Shown here one piece after another: positions 1 to 11,384 of a stretch of 64,000 nt of DNA; position 1 is the first letter of the stretch; every line of letters begins with the position of its first letter. Where the stretch lies: NCBI RefSeq assembly GCF_020921035.1, contig NC_063155.1, forward strand, positions 31,427,294-31,491,293, given 5' to 3'. The translations under genes and the position numbers were made by a program. The notes under the pieces were generated by a model. That model was given only the letters and a program-made list of their open reading frames with translations. It ran no database searches and was not told where the DNA came from. Source of the stretch: Rhodamnia argentea. Lineage: Eukaryota; Streptophyta; Magnoliopsida; Myrtales; Myrtaceae.

Positions 1-540
1 CGCGTCGCTCGTCGCCGCCGAAGCGACCTTGCACTCGTCTGCAGCCGGCGAGGAGAGATCCGCGGCCGAGCGGCCGAGATCACAAAGGGCGAGGACACGG
101 GGCGGAGAGATCGAGGCGGGGGTCCTCGCGTCGCTCATCGCGGCCGAAGCGATCTTGCACCCGTCTGCGGCCGGCGACGAGAGATCCGCGGGCCGAACGG
201 CCGAGATCGCGGGCGGCGAGGACGTGGGGGCGAGAGACCGAGGCGGGGGTCCTCGCGTCGCTCATCGCCGCCGAAGCGACCTTGCACTCGTCTGCGGCCG
301 GCGAGGAGAGATCCGCGGGCCGAGCGGCCGAGATCATGGGCGGCGAGGATGCGGGGCGGAGAGATCGAGGCGGGGGTCCTCGCGTCGCTCATCGCGGCCG
401 AAGCGATCTTGCACCCGTCTGCGGCCGGCGACGAGAGAGCCGCGGGCCGAGCGGCCGAGATCGCGGGCGGCGAGGACGTGGAGAGGAGAGGCCGAGGCGG
501 GGGTCCTCGCGCTTGTTTGCGGCTCCCTACCGGGTGGTGC
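1..540. repeat. GC-rich minisatellite, 126-127 bp unit
   Basis: Four full units start at about 1, 127, 254 and 381, and a diverged partial unit starts near 508. Each begins with CGCGTCGCTC and ends with GGCGGGGGTCCT. Units 1 and 3 resemble each other more than they resemble 2 and 4, so the array has a dimeric order of about 253 bp. It starts at the window edge, so its true length is unknown. Long open frames run through it on both strands, but the 127-bp period is not a multiple of three, so each copy would be read in a different frame. I read it as non-coding satellite DNA, though a low-complexity coding region cannot be excluded. Confidence 0.85.
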
Positions 541-599
541 AAGGGGAAGAAGAAAGAAGAAAAGGAAAAAAAAGAGAAGAAAAAAAAAAGGAAAATAAT

Positions 600-760
600 C
601 ACAAAATGTAAAAAGACAAAAATGTCCCTGTTCGGGCCCTCGTTTGAATAAAAAATGACACTTGAGGCCCTTCTTTGACACAAGTTGCACTTCAGGCCCT
701 TAATTGAGAAAACAAGTACACTTGGGGCCCTTTTTTGGCATTTTCCCTAAAACTAATTAC
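600..760. repeat. Short array of GGCCC-centred repeats
   Basis: Four related segments of about 31-34 bp carry the core GGCCCT followed by a T-rich stretch and TTGA or TTGG, at roughly 629, 663, 694 and 725. They sit directly after an A/G-rich tract that closes the minisatellite. The array may be the sub-terminal part of a DNA transposon. No matching inverted end was found inside the window. Confidence 0.5.
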
Positions 761-1172
761 GCAAACTTTCAAAAAAAATTACAAAATTTTTTTAAGACTT
801 CTCGTTAAAAAGTACAATTGAGTCATAATAAATAACTTTTTTTTTATCAAAGAAATATAAATCAATATTAGATTGTTAGAAATCATGTAAATTTATTGGT
901 GCAATGAACTCGTACAACAAGACATGGACATGCCACGATTCCATCTATATATTTTACATAGTATAAATTTTATTCTTGTTCTTGATATATTGTTATGATA
1001 ACACTCGTGAAAAGAGCTCGATGATCTTCCGAACGATGATATTTATGTATTTTTATAAAATTAAAATGTTCAGATTACCTGAAAATTTTGATATAAATTC
1101 GTAATGAAATATAATATTCTAATAAAAATTACTAGATTAACTTATATCGAAATGAAATATTGTAATCCATAG

Positions 1173-1205
<33 letters not shown>

Positions 1206-2143
1206 TATCTTCACATTGTATATAAATCCAGAAAATTATCTGAAAAGAAACCTTAAAACCCAAATTTGAAGATTGATTTGCTCATCCTGCAAATTTTGGG
1301 AAAATACATGCAAGAGATTATTAATGTTGTAACTTTCAAGACTAACTTGCTTTTTCTGCAAATTCTAGCCGGAAAGATTCAATATCAAATTAAAAAAAAA
1401 TCAAATGTCAAATATCTTAACAGAGGAAAAAAAACCTTAAAACTCTATAATTACTTTGTAAAATCCCCTATTAGGTGCTCCATGTTTATCGCCCTTCATT
1501 GAATCGAAGGATATTGACCTAACAAAAGACGAGTCTGCCGAGCCTCTAAAAGCCTTTAATTGTTGGTTTATATCTTCATATGACTTTTTGGGCGATAGGT
1601 GCGGAGTTTGAGCACAAATGCAGTTTAACGAAAAATTAATTATTAAGCACATCGTTTCTTTTTCTTTTGTAAGAAGATTTTTACTTGGTACTATTTGAGA
1701 AAATTATAAATCGAGAGAGATCAAGGCGACAACGAAACCAAATCGGATCAAACTGAGTCATTCAACGCGGACCAAAAATCAAACCGAATTTTCTCTCTCC
1801 CTCTTATAAAATGGATCTTCTAAATTCTTAAAAGTTATCTATTAGTTAAACCTCTTTTTTTCTAAAAAAAAAAAAAAGAACGGTCCGAAAAATAAACCAA
1901 GAGCCGGTTTTCTCCAGTCAAGAGAAAAAGTTGAATAGCGATTCCACACCATTACTCGACTCGGAATTAACCCGGCCAAATCAATCCCGCTTCCCGCCTT
2001 CATATAAATATATAAACTCCAATTCCGATCGTTTCGCATCCCACAAAAATTTGAAACTCTCTTCTTCTTCACAGAGCAAAGCAACCTGCAAACATACGGA
2101 CGCAGAGAAATCCATAGCCGATCTTCACACTCCATCGTCGAAG
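761..2143. other. AT-rich intergenic region upstream of DMC1
   Basis: No credible coding exon was seen. The stretch is AT-rich with scattered short open frames and one AAT microsatellite. The last 150-200 bases before the DMC1 start are less AT-rich and should contain its promoter and 5' leader, but no promoter motif was fixed with confidence. Confidence 0.5.
1173..1203. repeat. (AAT)n microsatellite
   Basis: About ten uninterrupted AAT triplets inside AT-rich intergenic DNA. Confidence 0.9.
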
Positions 2144-5100
2144 ATGAATTCATCTTTCAAGTGAGTTCACGAGCTCCACAGATTTCTGTCATTTCCTTTT
2201 CGTGATGTGATCGCCGTGAATGATTCTGAGTCGACTTTGCCTTCTCGTTGATCTTCAGAGTCGAAGAGCAGAGCCAACTGCAGATCGTGGAAAGAGAAGA
2301 CGTCGACGACGAAGATGACCTGTTCGAGACAATCGACAAACGTAAGTAAGAACCGAAGTTCGTGTCGCCGCTTTGTATTGAGTTTTGGTGCATCGTGTTT
2401 AGGCTTGGGAGTGAAGATTCGGTTTGATTCTGAGATGATTATCGTGATTTTCTGTTCACCTAGGTGATTATTGACTTCACGACTTTGTTGCATTCAGTTT
2501 CGTTCAAGTGCATTTTCTCGTCGTGGACAGTTAATTTTGTGATCTACGGAGATTGCTCGGTTTCTGCTCTTAAATGGAAATAGAATGCAAATGGTTCGAC
2601 GGAGCTATACCTATAAATCTCTTTGAATATCCATATTTAGTGATTCAGAATACTGCTTGTCAGTTTGGCTTGATTTTCCTGGAGCATCTCTGTGCGTCCG
2701 TTAGTATTCTACAACTCAAAATTTCTCTTGTACTTGTCGTGATTTTATGTGCATATGATAGTTTCAGTTTGTTTCCTTAAACGATGAGGAGTAATTCGCC
2801 GCTACTTGAATACGATACGTCTAATTCACCTACTTGACGTATGTCTTCTAAATCAGACAAGAGCAATTCGGCCTCTGTTATGCTGCGTCACATTGAAGTT
2901 GCACCATCTTACATCTGTTCTCCACGTATTTATGGCATAGATGGATTATTAACGAATCTCCTAAGCTAAGTTCGTCAACAATCACTACTGCAACACTTGA
3001 CATTCTACTTTCACCAGAAACATGTAGTTAAACATGATGGCTGAGTTGTTTTCATTTTCTTTCTCTGAAATATTCCCGTTCTTTTGCTTGCAGTTATATC
3101 TCAGGGAATAAATGCTGGAGATGTGAAAAAGCTACAGGATGCAGGAATCTACACTTGCAGTGGCTTGATGATGCATACAAAGAAGGTATTGTTCTTCAGT
3201 TCTGGAAATTAAGTTGAGGTACCTCTTCTTATTTGGCCAAGGTGATTTTCTTTGTCTTGGTTCTGATTTCTTGCAGCACCTAACTGGAATCAAAGGTTTA
3301 TCTGAAGCAAAAGTTGACAAGATATGTGAAGCAGTTGAAAAGATAGTGGTTAGAGTCTAAATTCTTCTTATGCTGGGATGGTAGCTGCAATTGGAACTTC
3401 ATAGTGGATCTCGCATTAACTTCCTTTTGTTTTCACCAGAATTTTGGTTATATTACTGGAAGTGATGCTCTTATCAGAGTAAGTTCTTAATTATGCAAAC
3501 TTTGAGCTAAAATTGTTCGGAAGACCTCAATGAGTCATTGGCCCTTGAAGCAAAGCCTGCATATTAGTGTATCGACTGTAGATAGCTGTACTTGCATGAA
3601 AACACTATTGACCTTACAGCACAAAGTACTTTTAATGGCTTTGTTTTCAGAGAAAGTCAGTTGTTCGCATAACAACTGGAAGCCAAGCCCTCGATGAGCT
3701 TTTAGGCGGTAATAAACTTTCCTTTGTTGACTGTATTATTATTTTTCATGCGTTTCAACAAAAACAACTTTCACTTATTTGGCAATGTTAAACAGGTGGT
3801 ATTGAAACTCGAGCAATTACAGAAACATTTGGTGAATTTCGGTAATTATCACAGTCCAACAACGTTATATTTAATGAACTCTTAATTGCTTTTGTTAGAT
3901 GGCTATCTAAGAAAATGCTGCTAACGTCACTTCAGGTCTGGAAAAACACAGCTTGCACATACCCTCTGTGTTTCTACCCAGGTTTGTCTGAATTGCATAT
4001 TGGGTTTTGGCTTTAACTTCTATTGCGTTTTACGTTTCCTAGATTAAAAACACAAAATAGCAAGGTGTTGATTGAATTTCTAGTAAAGAATAAAGCTGTG
4101 GGTGATCTTGGCATCAGAACGTGTGTATTAGTTGATTCTGGAAGCTTGGCACTCTCAATTTCTGTAAACGGCAGTCCCTATACTGGAACGCATAATCTAC
4201 AGTGGTTCAAACCAAGTAGGAAAAAGGCCAGGACAGTATACTATGTCATAACTAATTAAAAGCCTGAATCATTGTCAGACTCGGACTCGGGTTAATCATC
4301 AGTCGAATGTGATGCTTGAAGATACTCTACTTGATTTGCAAATCTTACAACAGTATTTTCCCCTCTTTTCTATGACTCTTTATTTGTGGTTTATGGATTC
4401 CATGTTCCCAACAATCTTTCCAGCTGCCAACTCACATGAGAGGAGGGAATGGGAAGGTAGCTTATATAGACACAGAAGGAACTTTGTATCCTATTATAAT
4501 CTGTCTGTTTTTTCTTGACCTCGACAAAGCTGCTTTGGTTTCATCATTGTCTTACGGCCATGTAAGGGCATATGCACTTTCTTGCTTGTACACTTTCTTA
4601 ACTTAGTACACCTGCAGTCGCCCTGATCGTATTGTACCAATAGCAGAGAGATTTGGCATGGATCCTGGTGCAGTCCTAGATAATGTAAGCAATGCTTTCT
4701 ACACGGATGGCAATTCTTCCTTCTTTTTGGATAGTGTATTTGCTATAATCTTGTCTTTCCATGAATTTCAGATCATTTATGCTCGTGCCTATACTTATGA
4801 ACATCAATACAACTTGCTTCTTGGTTTGGCTGCCAAAATGTCTGAAGAACCATTTAGGTTACTGGTAAGACAATGCTCGAGAATTAAACCGTCCAGATTT
4901 TGTGAGGTGTGAATGGTTGACCATAGGTGAGTACCATTTTCAGATTGTGGATTCAGTGATCGCTCTCTTCCGAGTGGATTTTACTGGAAGAGGAGAACTT
5001 GCAGAGCGCCAGGTTGATCCTGAAACCATCAAATCATGTGAGTTGATCCTTCAGCTCATCTGGTCAGATACTAATAGATTCCGAATTGCAGCAAAAATTG

Positions 5101-5987
5101 GCACAAATGCTCTCACGTTTAATTAAGATAGCCGAGGAGTTTAACGTCGCAGTCTACATGACCAACCAAGGTATCCCATCACATCTCATTTCTCTTACTA
5201 GTTGCATGTGTTAAAAGATCCTATCCAGTTTAGCCCTTTGATGGTTGCACTGAAAGATAGAAATTTGGGGAATGCACTGAGCTCATACTAATTTGCGAAA
5301 TCTCAAGAAACAGCTATTTAGTGCTAACCAGTGATACATAGAGTAGCTGCAGTCCATGAATTAGGAAAAAAGATGATTTTTTGACCACTTTGTCTTTGAT
5401 TTCTTTGTTTCAGTCGTAGCTGATCCAGGTGGTGGCGTTTTCATATCAGACCCAAAGAAACCTGCAGGTGGGCATGTTCTGGCTCATGCTGCCACAATCA
5501 GGTTGATGTTTAGGAAAGGCAAAGGTGAGCAGCGTGTTTGCAAGGTGTTCGATGCCCCAAACCTACCTGAAGCTGAAGCTATATCCTTTTTGCGCCGGAC
5601 CTTCATCTAGCTATACATTTAAATCTATTGAACTTACCAGATAATTCTGCAGAGAACAAATGCAGTATCTAGAAACCTATATCAAAATCAGAGAGAAAGT
5701 CGATACCAGGTCTACATGTGGATGGGTGGAGACCAGATTTTAAGCACCATACTTAAAGTATACTTGATGTTGCTTGGAGATCCATGAACATGTCAAATAC
5801 AAATCTTGTGCGCAGCCTGTGCTACGCACAGAACACACATCCAGTACCATCACTTAATTTCCTTAGAAACTTTACCGAGAGCTCGCCATGTCAAAAGAGA
5901 AGACTGGATTTGTTTCATGTGTGTTAAACTTAACAAACACACGTTTTTCAGATAACACCAGGAGGCATAGCTGATGCAAAGGACTAG
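2144..5987 (+). CDS. DMC1: Meiotic recombinase DMC1
   Basis: DMC1 is the meiosis-specific RecA/RAD51-family ATPase that forms filaments on single-stranded DNA and drives strand exchange between homologues. Fifteen exons: 2144-2160, 2259-2341, 3094-3185, 3277-3348, 3440-3478, 3651-3708, 3796-3841, 3936-3981, 4424-4485, 4618-4684, 4772-4864, 4944-5012, 5092-5170, 5414-5580, 5943-5987. They total 1,035 nt and encode 344 aa, the usual plant length. The N-terminal helix-hairpin-helix region lies at about residues 35-85. Walker A is GEFRSGKTQ at 133-141 and Walker B is LLIVDS near 224-229. The C-terminus GGIADAKD is typical. All junctions are GT-AG except the last intron, which reads AT-AC. At the final junction the residue is Val where I recall Ser in other plants. 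The frame is unbroken. Confidence 0.95.
5581..5942 (+). other. U12-type AT-AC intron (last intron of DMC1)
   Basis: The 5' end is ATATCCTTTT, which matches the U12 donor consensus exactly. The 3' end is AC, with a CTTAAC branch-like motif at 5929-5934, so the branch A is about 9-10 nt before the intron end. That spacing is normal for minor-spliceosome introns. No GT donor near 5580 restores the DMC1 C-terminus in frame. Reading through 5581 adds nine residues and stops. Confidence 0.85.
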
Positions 5988-8280
5988 AGAGGTCTCTGCA
6001 ACCAGAACAATAAGGCCAGGAGAAGTGCCTTCCTTGGTTAAGCACAATTTGACATTAGTTATAATATTGACAGCTTCCTATATCTTCCTTCATATTAAGT
6101 CTGTATCGGCATGCGTCACGTTCCTGTTGACAGCATAACTTGACTGCTGCTTTAGCCTTACCTCAAACATTCTATGATTGTCTGTTATTAAAGTTCAGAT
6201 GATTGGGCTAACTCGATTTCCATATAGGAAATAGCTTGCTCAAGGTTATTTCGGTCTAATATACTAGTAGAGATATCAGTAACCCAAGAGACAACTAAGC
6301 GAAAAGGCATAACATTGGATAAACTCTGCATGATGGCTAAACGAAGTGCCAGAAATTATTGCACAGAGCATATTAGGTTTGTAAAGGCTTGGTTTTATAA
6401 GCAACATATACAGCCTGTATAAAAGCAATGTCATTTCAATCATTAGAGCTGAAAATTGTCAATGTATGAATTATGAGCAATAGAAGGCCATTCAATAACT
6501 AATGGCGTGGCCAATAAAGGGCCATAACCAAAAGACTCAGTAGTGCGACGACCAGTTCGCAGCACTCCCCAATCTAGGCATGCTGGATTCCTCCTTATTG
6601 TAAATATTCTCTTTGAATGTAGCGATGCACACTTGGTCAGAGCTGTCGACCCTAGGGGCTGGCTTCACCTCATTCAGTGGGTGCTAATAACTCCTCAGAC
6701 CTCCAGAGCTAGTAAAGAAGCATCATGAATGGGAAAAGAAGGTGCCTTTAGAAGGTGAACGGTTTGGCGCTCGAAAACCATTGGAAGGGCAACATTGTAG
6801 GTGAAAATGAGCATGCCAAAAACGAGCATACAGATAAAGAATACCATTTTTACCTCTTCTAACTCATGCCAAGCCTTATACGTCTTTCCTTCCTTTAAGT
6901 CTTCTCATATGTTGTCACCCAACAATGTAACATTTTCCTGTGAACTCTGCTTAATATCGGCGGAGCTCATCTCATCCATCCTTACTTTTCACATTCCAAT
7001 GCATGGTGGAAACGCCAGTGAAGCTGCATCAACAATCCGTAAAAATAATTACCTTTACGGAATGGTGCGAAAGATTTTCCCCCTTTAAGCTACCGTTATT
7101 TTTTGAAATACCCAGCAGGGCCAGCACCCTCCAAGAATCCTTTGGTTGGGCATGGTACCCTTCTGTTTGAAAATTTTAAAATTTCAGAGAAAAGACAGAC
7201 ACCCCTAATAAGGAAACCAAAGTCGAATAAAGTCACAGAGCAATTAAGGCTCCATGGGTTTTTTTTTTCGAAAACTGACTGATTTGGATAATATTTTCCG
7301 AAATAACAACGGTGTGTACCGCTTGTCAAATTGAATGAACGAAAAATATGTTCGTCGTCCATGAAAATATATAGACATAAATTATTGTTTACAGTAAAAA
7401 TATTTTTCATTAACTAATTATTTCAAACAATACAAGCAAACTTTTATTAAGAAAATATTTTTTAAACTATTCATTTTTTGCGAAACAAATGGAACTTAAG
7501 ATACCAATCATATCCTCACACAATATCATATTAGGATATAACTTCACAATAAATGAAAAAAAAAGCATATAACTTTGACTTTTTAGATAATATTCCTCAC
7601 GCCGCCATAGCAAACGCAGATAGTCCACTTTGAAAAGCAAGTCACCACACAATATCTACATTAAAGGCATAACAAAACTGATAGTCCGATACCACCATCG
7701 AGTTTTGATGATTTCAAATGTAACTAAGGACACGATGCTCAACCATTACAATAAACAGAATCTATAACCAAAATTGTAACATGAGCGACTTCGATTGCGA
7801 ATTCATCGAGCAAGTCTTCCATATCATTAGGCTAAGTCCATAACATCCTCTAGCCACACAGCCTTCTCTAAACGGGCCACCCAAGACGAACTGCTAACCA
7901 ATTGACCAAGCCCTATCCGACTAGCCTGTCTGCTACTTCACATGTCTTTATATGTCATTACATATATAAACTCCAGATCGAGTGGGAGACCACAATTTTC
8001 CATTTAGCCCCTCAAGTCGAACTATTTACTCATTATGGTCCTAAAACATAAACATCAAGTGGGCCCGGAAGTAAATGATGGGACCCGACAGTTGGGTCCG
8101 TTTGAGAAAGTTGAAAACATCCAAGGAGCCGATCCGGCGGGAACACGGGGAACCCGATCGCTTTTTCATTTTCCTTTTCCTTTTTGGCAGGAATGGCAAG
8201 CAATAGTAATGGCAATGGCATGCTCGCTTTACTTTGTCGTCTTCTTCTCCCCTTTTTTTTCAGCACTATCATCATCACGA
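5988..8280. other. Intergenic region between DMC1 and villin
   Basis: The first part should be the DMC1 3' untranslated region. The rest is AT-rich, with no recognised gene apart from an unidentified open fragment at 6695-6979 on the minus strand, listed separately. From about 8150 the sequence becomes pyrimidine-rich and probably belongs to the villin promoter. Confidence 0.5.
6695..6979 (-). pseudogene. Unidentified membrane-protein-like remnant
   Basis: Reading down from an ATG at 6979, about 20 codons are followed by one stop. The same frame then stays open for more than 60 codons. That part carries a basic and acidic stretch (KTYKAWHELEEVKM) and a strong hydrophobic segment (VFFICMLVFGMLIFTYNVAL). 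This looks like a single transmembrane helix from a real protein, but I do not recognise the family. It could be a decayed gene fragment or chance. No neighbouring exons were found. Confidence 0.2.
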
Positions 8281-8399
8281 GCTTTCACCTGTCGCTTGGC
8301 CCTCCATTAGCTGTACTATCCAAAAAGTCTCTCTCTCTGTACCTAACGATGACACGACACACTGACCCTCCTGTTTCCCTCCACTCTCTTCTCTCTACT

Positions 8400-9225
8400 C
8401 TGCCATTCGCTCTCGCTACTTCCAGATTCAGAGACGCGTTTCTCCGTTAGATTCAAGTTCTGGCATCAAGCTCCTCTGTTGCTGTCGGCCGGCGTCTTTC
8501 TCGCTGAACTCCGACGCGATTCTCGTGAGTTCCGTCCTCCATTTCATGCTTCTTGTCTCCAGATAGATTCACGAGTGCGCATGTCTGCGTTTTTTTTTTT
8601 TTTTCTCGAGAGAGAGAGAGATGGGTTGGATTTTGTAAGAAATGCTGTTCTGCGGGATGGGAAAATTGTCCAAGGCCAGGTAATGTGACCTGTGGGGCTC
8701 TCCTATTGGTGCTCCGTCGGGTCAGACAAGCATCGGTGACCGGGCGCTTTAAAGAATTATCGTACGCGTATTTGCCAGCACGTTCCTTTACTTGTACTCC
8801 TCAGTTATGATTCTCAGATAATTTTGGCTGTGGACACTATGACCTGCGCGTCTCGGGGTAACAGTGTCATTGATCGAGCCCTGTTTAAGTCTTAGACGTC
8901 GGTGACATTCAGATTCGCTTCATTCAACTGCCAAGTGAGCTGCACTATGTGTATGTTCCTGGCCCCGGGAGAGCGCCGTGGACCCCACAATTATATCTAC
9001 AGTGAAAAAAACTCTGGCCACCTAATTTCGTCGTAACACACGATTAATGAATTACATGATGCTTGATGTTTGAGGGCGAATTCCTTTCATTATATACAGC
9101 AATTGAGTTATGGATGACCACATGAGTTTCATGTCGACTTTGGCACCAATGTGCGTAAGTATACTGATTGCACGATATACTGCTCATGCCAGGTAATTTT
9201 GTGGAGTGCTTTCTGATGAGAGACA
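8400..9225 (+). promoter_or_regulatory. Probable villin 5' leader with a leader intron
   Basis: A pyrimidine-rich stretch around 8320-8530 looks like a plant transcribed leader. A good donor (CTC then GTGAGT) lies at about 8525 and a usable acceptor (CCAG) at about 9192, 34 bases before the villin ATG. A leader intron of roughly 670 bp is therefore plausible. It was inferred from splice motifs only. Confidence 0.35.
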
Positions 9226-11296
9226 ATGTCTCATTTGTCTAAAGATATTGATCCGGCATTCCAAGGCGCAGGAACGAAGGGGTATCCTTACAAAGCATTT
9301 AGTTTTGGAAGATCCTTATATGTTTCTCCTTACAAATTTTGCAATGTTGCTGATTCCAGGCATATTGCTGGTTGATTTTCCTTTCCAATTTGCTTGATAA
9401 ATACCTACCAGTGTAACTAGTTTCATTTTTCTAATATAGTTCTTCAGGGACATCGGAGTTTTCTATTCCACTAGTTTGTTTTAGTGCCTTGTGATCATGT
9501 TTTTTGTTTGAATAATTGGTATCATCCTTAATGGCGTTATATCCAGTGGTTTAGAGATCTGGTGCATTGAGAATTTTCACTTAGTTCGCGTCCCAAGGGC
9601 TTCACATGGGAAATTCTATTCTGGGAGCGCGTACATAGTATTGGATGTAAGTGGTTTACCCTCTTCAGCTTGTTCTTCTGCAACTTATTTCAAATCTTTG
9701 ACCACTGGGAATTGAGGATAGAACAAAGGATGGAACCTAATTGCCTCCTTTCCTTTAAAAAATTTTGAGGACTTAAGCAGCTTTCCCTCGTAGTTTGCGT
9801 ACTCTCCAAGAAAAATAATAATGCCCTTATATTTAATTTTGAAATGTTTTTCCCCTGGCATGTGCAACTGCAAGATGCCAGGCATCAACATGGTTATTCA
9901 TTCATCTTCTTCATTTGTGCATCATGGCATTGACATTTTTTCTCCCCTTCATACAAGACAGACAGTTGTGGGAAAGAGTGGCTCTCCTCAGCATAGCATT
10001 CACTACTGGCTAGGAACTGATGTTAAGGAGGTACTAATAATCTTCTTACTTGTCAAAAGCTTCAGAAATTGCACTTTTGGTGTTTTATTGCTATGTGCTG
10101 GTAGAGAAAATTAGGATGCATAGAAGGATTGCCAATCACCCTCAAAGGTCATGAAAATATGATATTTTGAGTAGGCTGACTGATTTCCCCTGCCTTTTTC
10201 CAAGTGAATGAGAAGAGGTTGTGCGAATATGAGAGGAGCTGCTTAGAAACTCCAAGACCTGGTCTGTGGGCTATAACAATGATTAGAAGTGGGGAATGAT
10301 GGGAAAGTATTTGAGTTCATCTACACCATCTCTACTATATGGCACTGTTAGATGATACACCTGCAAACCAAAACTAGGCTTAGTGTTTCCATTCTCATAT
10401 CCCTGTTTCGTGTCATGTTTTTCCTTACAACTTGGCAGGATGATCTGGCCCTGGCATCAGACAAAGCCCTTGAGTTAGATGAAGCACTAGGGTCTTGTGC
10501 TGTGCAATATAGGGAAGTTCAAGGCCGAGAAACAGAGAAGTTCTTGTCCTTTTTCAGACCGTGCATTATACCCGTTGAAGGAGTGTACAGGTCAGAAGCA
10601 GGAATTTTGAATGGGGAAAAGTACTGCATCAGCTTGTTTGCGTGCAAGGGAGAGCATGTTGTTCATGTTAAAGAGGTATGCTCTGCTGAAATTGGTGAAC
10701 AATTACGCTGAAATTCTCATTAGCTTCACTGACCTAAGATTTAAGCCCATTCTTGTTCATGTGATGAGAAATAAGGTATAGCAAAACTAGTAGCGTCATG
10801 TTATAAAAGATATGTTGTCATTGGGAATGGTGGCTAGACTATCCCAAGGGTCATGTATATTAGCTAGCATATCTCGTGATAGTATGCTCACAATAAGGGG
10901 GACATGGAGAGTAGAAGAATTGACCAATTTCCATTGTTGCAGTATTTTACTGGCATGTTTCATCCTGGTTATGCAAATATTCTCACATGTGTTGCGCACT
11001 CTAGTGTCGAATTTAAGCTTCCATCGTGCGCAGTGACCATTGACCCTTATATACTCTTAATCTACAAATCTCTCTCCTGGTTCACTTTTTGAGCAGGTTG
11101 CATTTGGTCGGTCATCCTTGAATCACTATGATGTGTTCATATTGGACACTGCTTCAAAAATATTTCTTTTCAGTGGGTGCAACTCTAGCATACAAGAAAG
11201 AGCTAGAGCTCTGGAAGTTGTTCACTATATTAGGGAAAATAAGCATACTGGAAACTGTGAGGTGGCAACAATAGGTTAGATCTACTTACAACCCCT

Positions 11297-11384
<88 letters not shown>

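Noticed and set aside
29-690. Long overlapping open frames on both strands through the left-edge repeat
   Set aside because: The frames exist because GC-rich repeats lack stops. The 127-bp period changes frame at each copy and no known domain is encoded.
5171-5413. DMC1 intron 13 as another U12 intron, because it starts GTATCC
   Set aside because: The donor continues CATC rather than TTT, and no TCCTTAAC-like branch site lies near its 3' end. An ordinary U2 intron is more likely.
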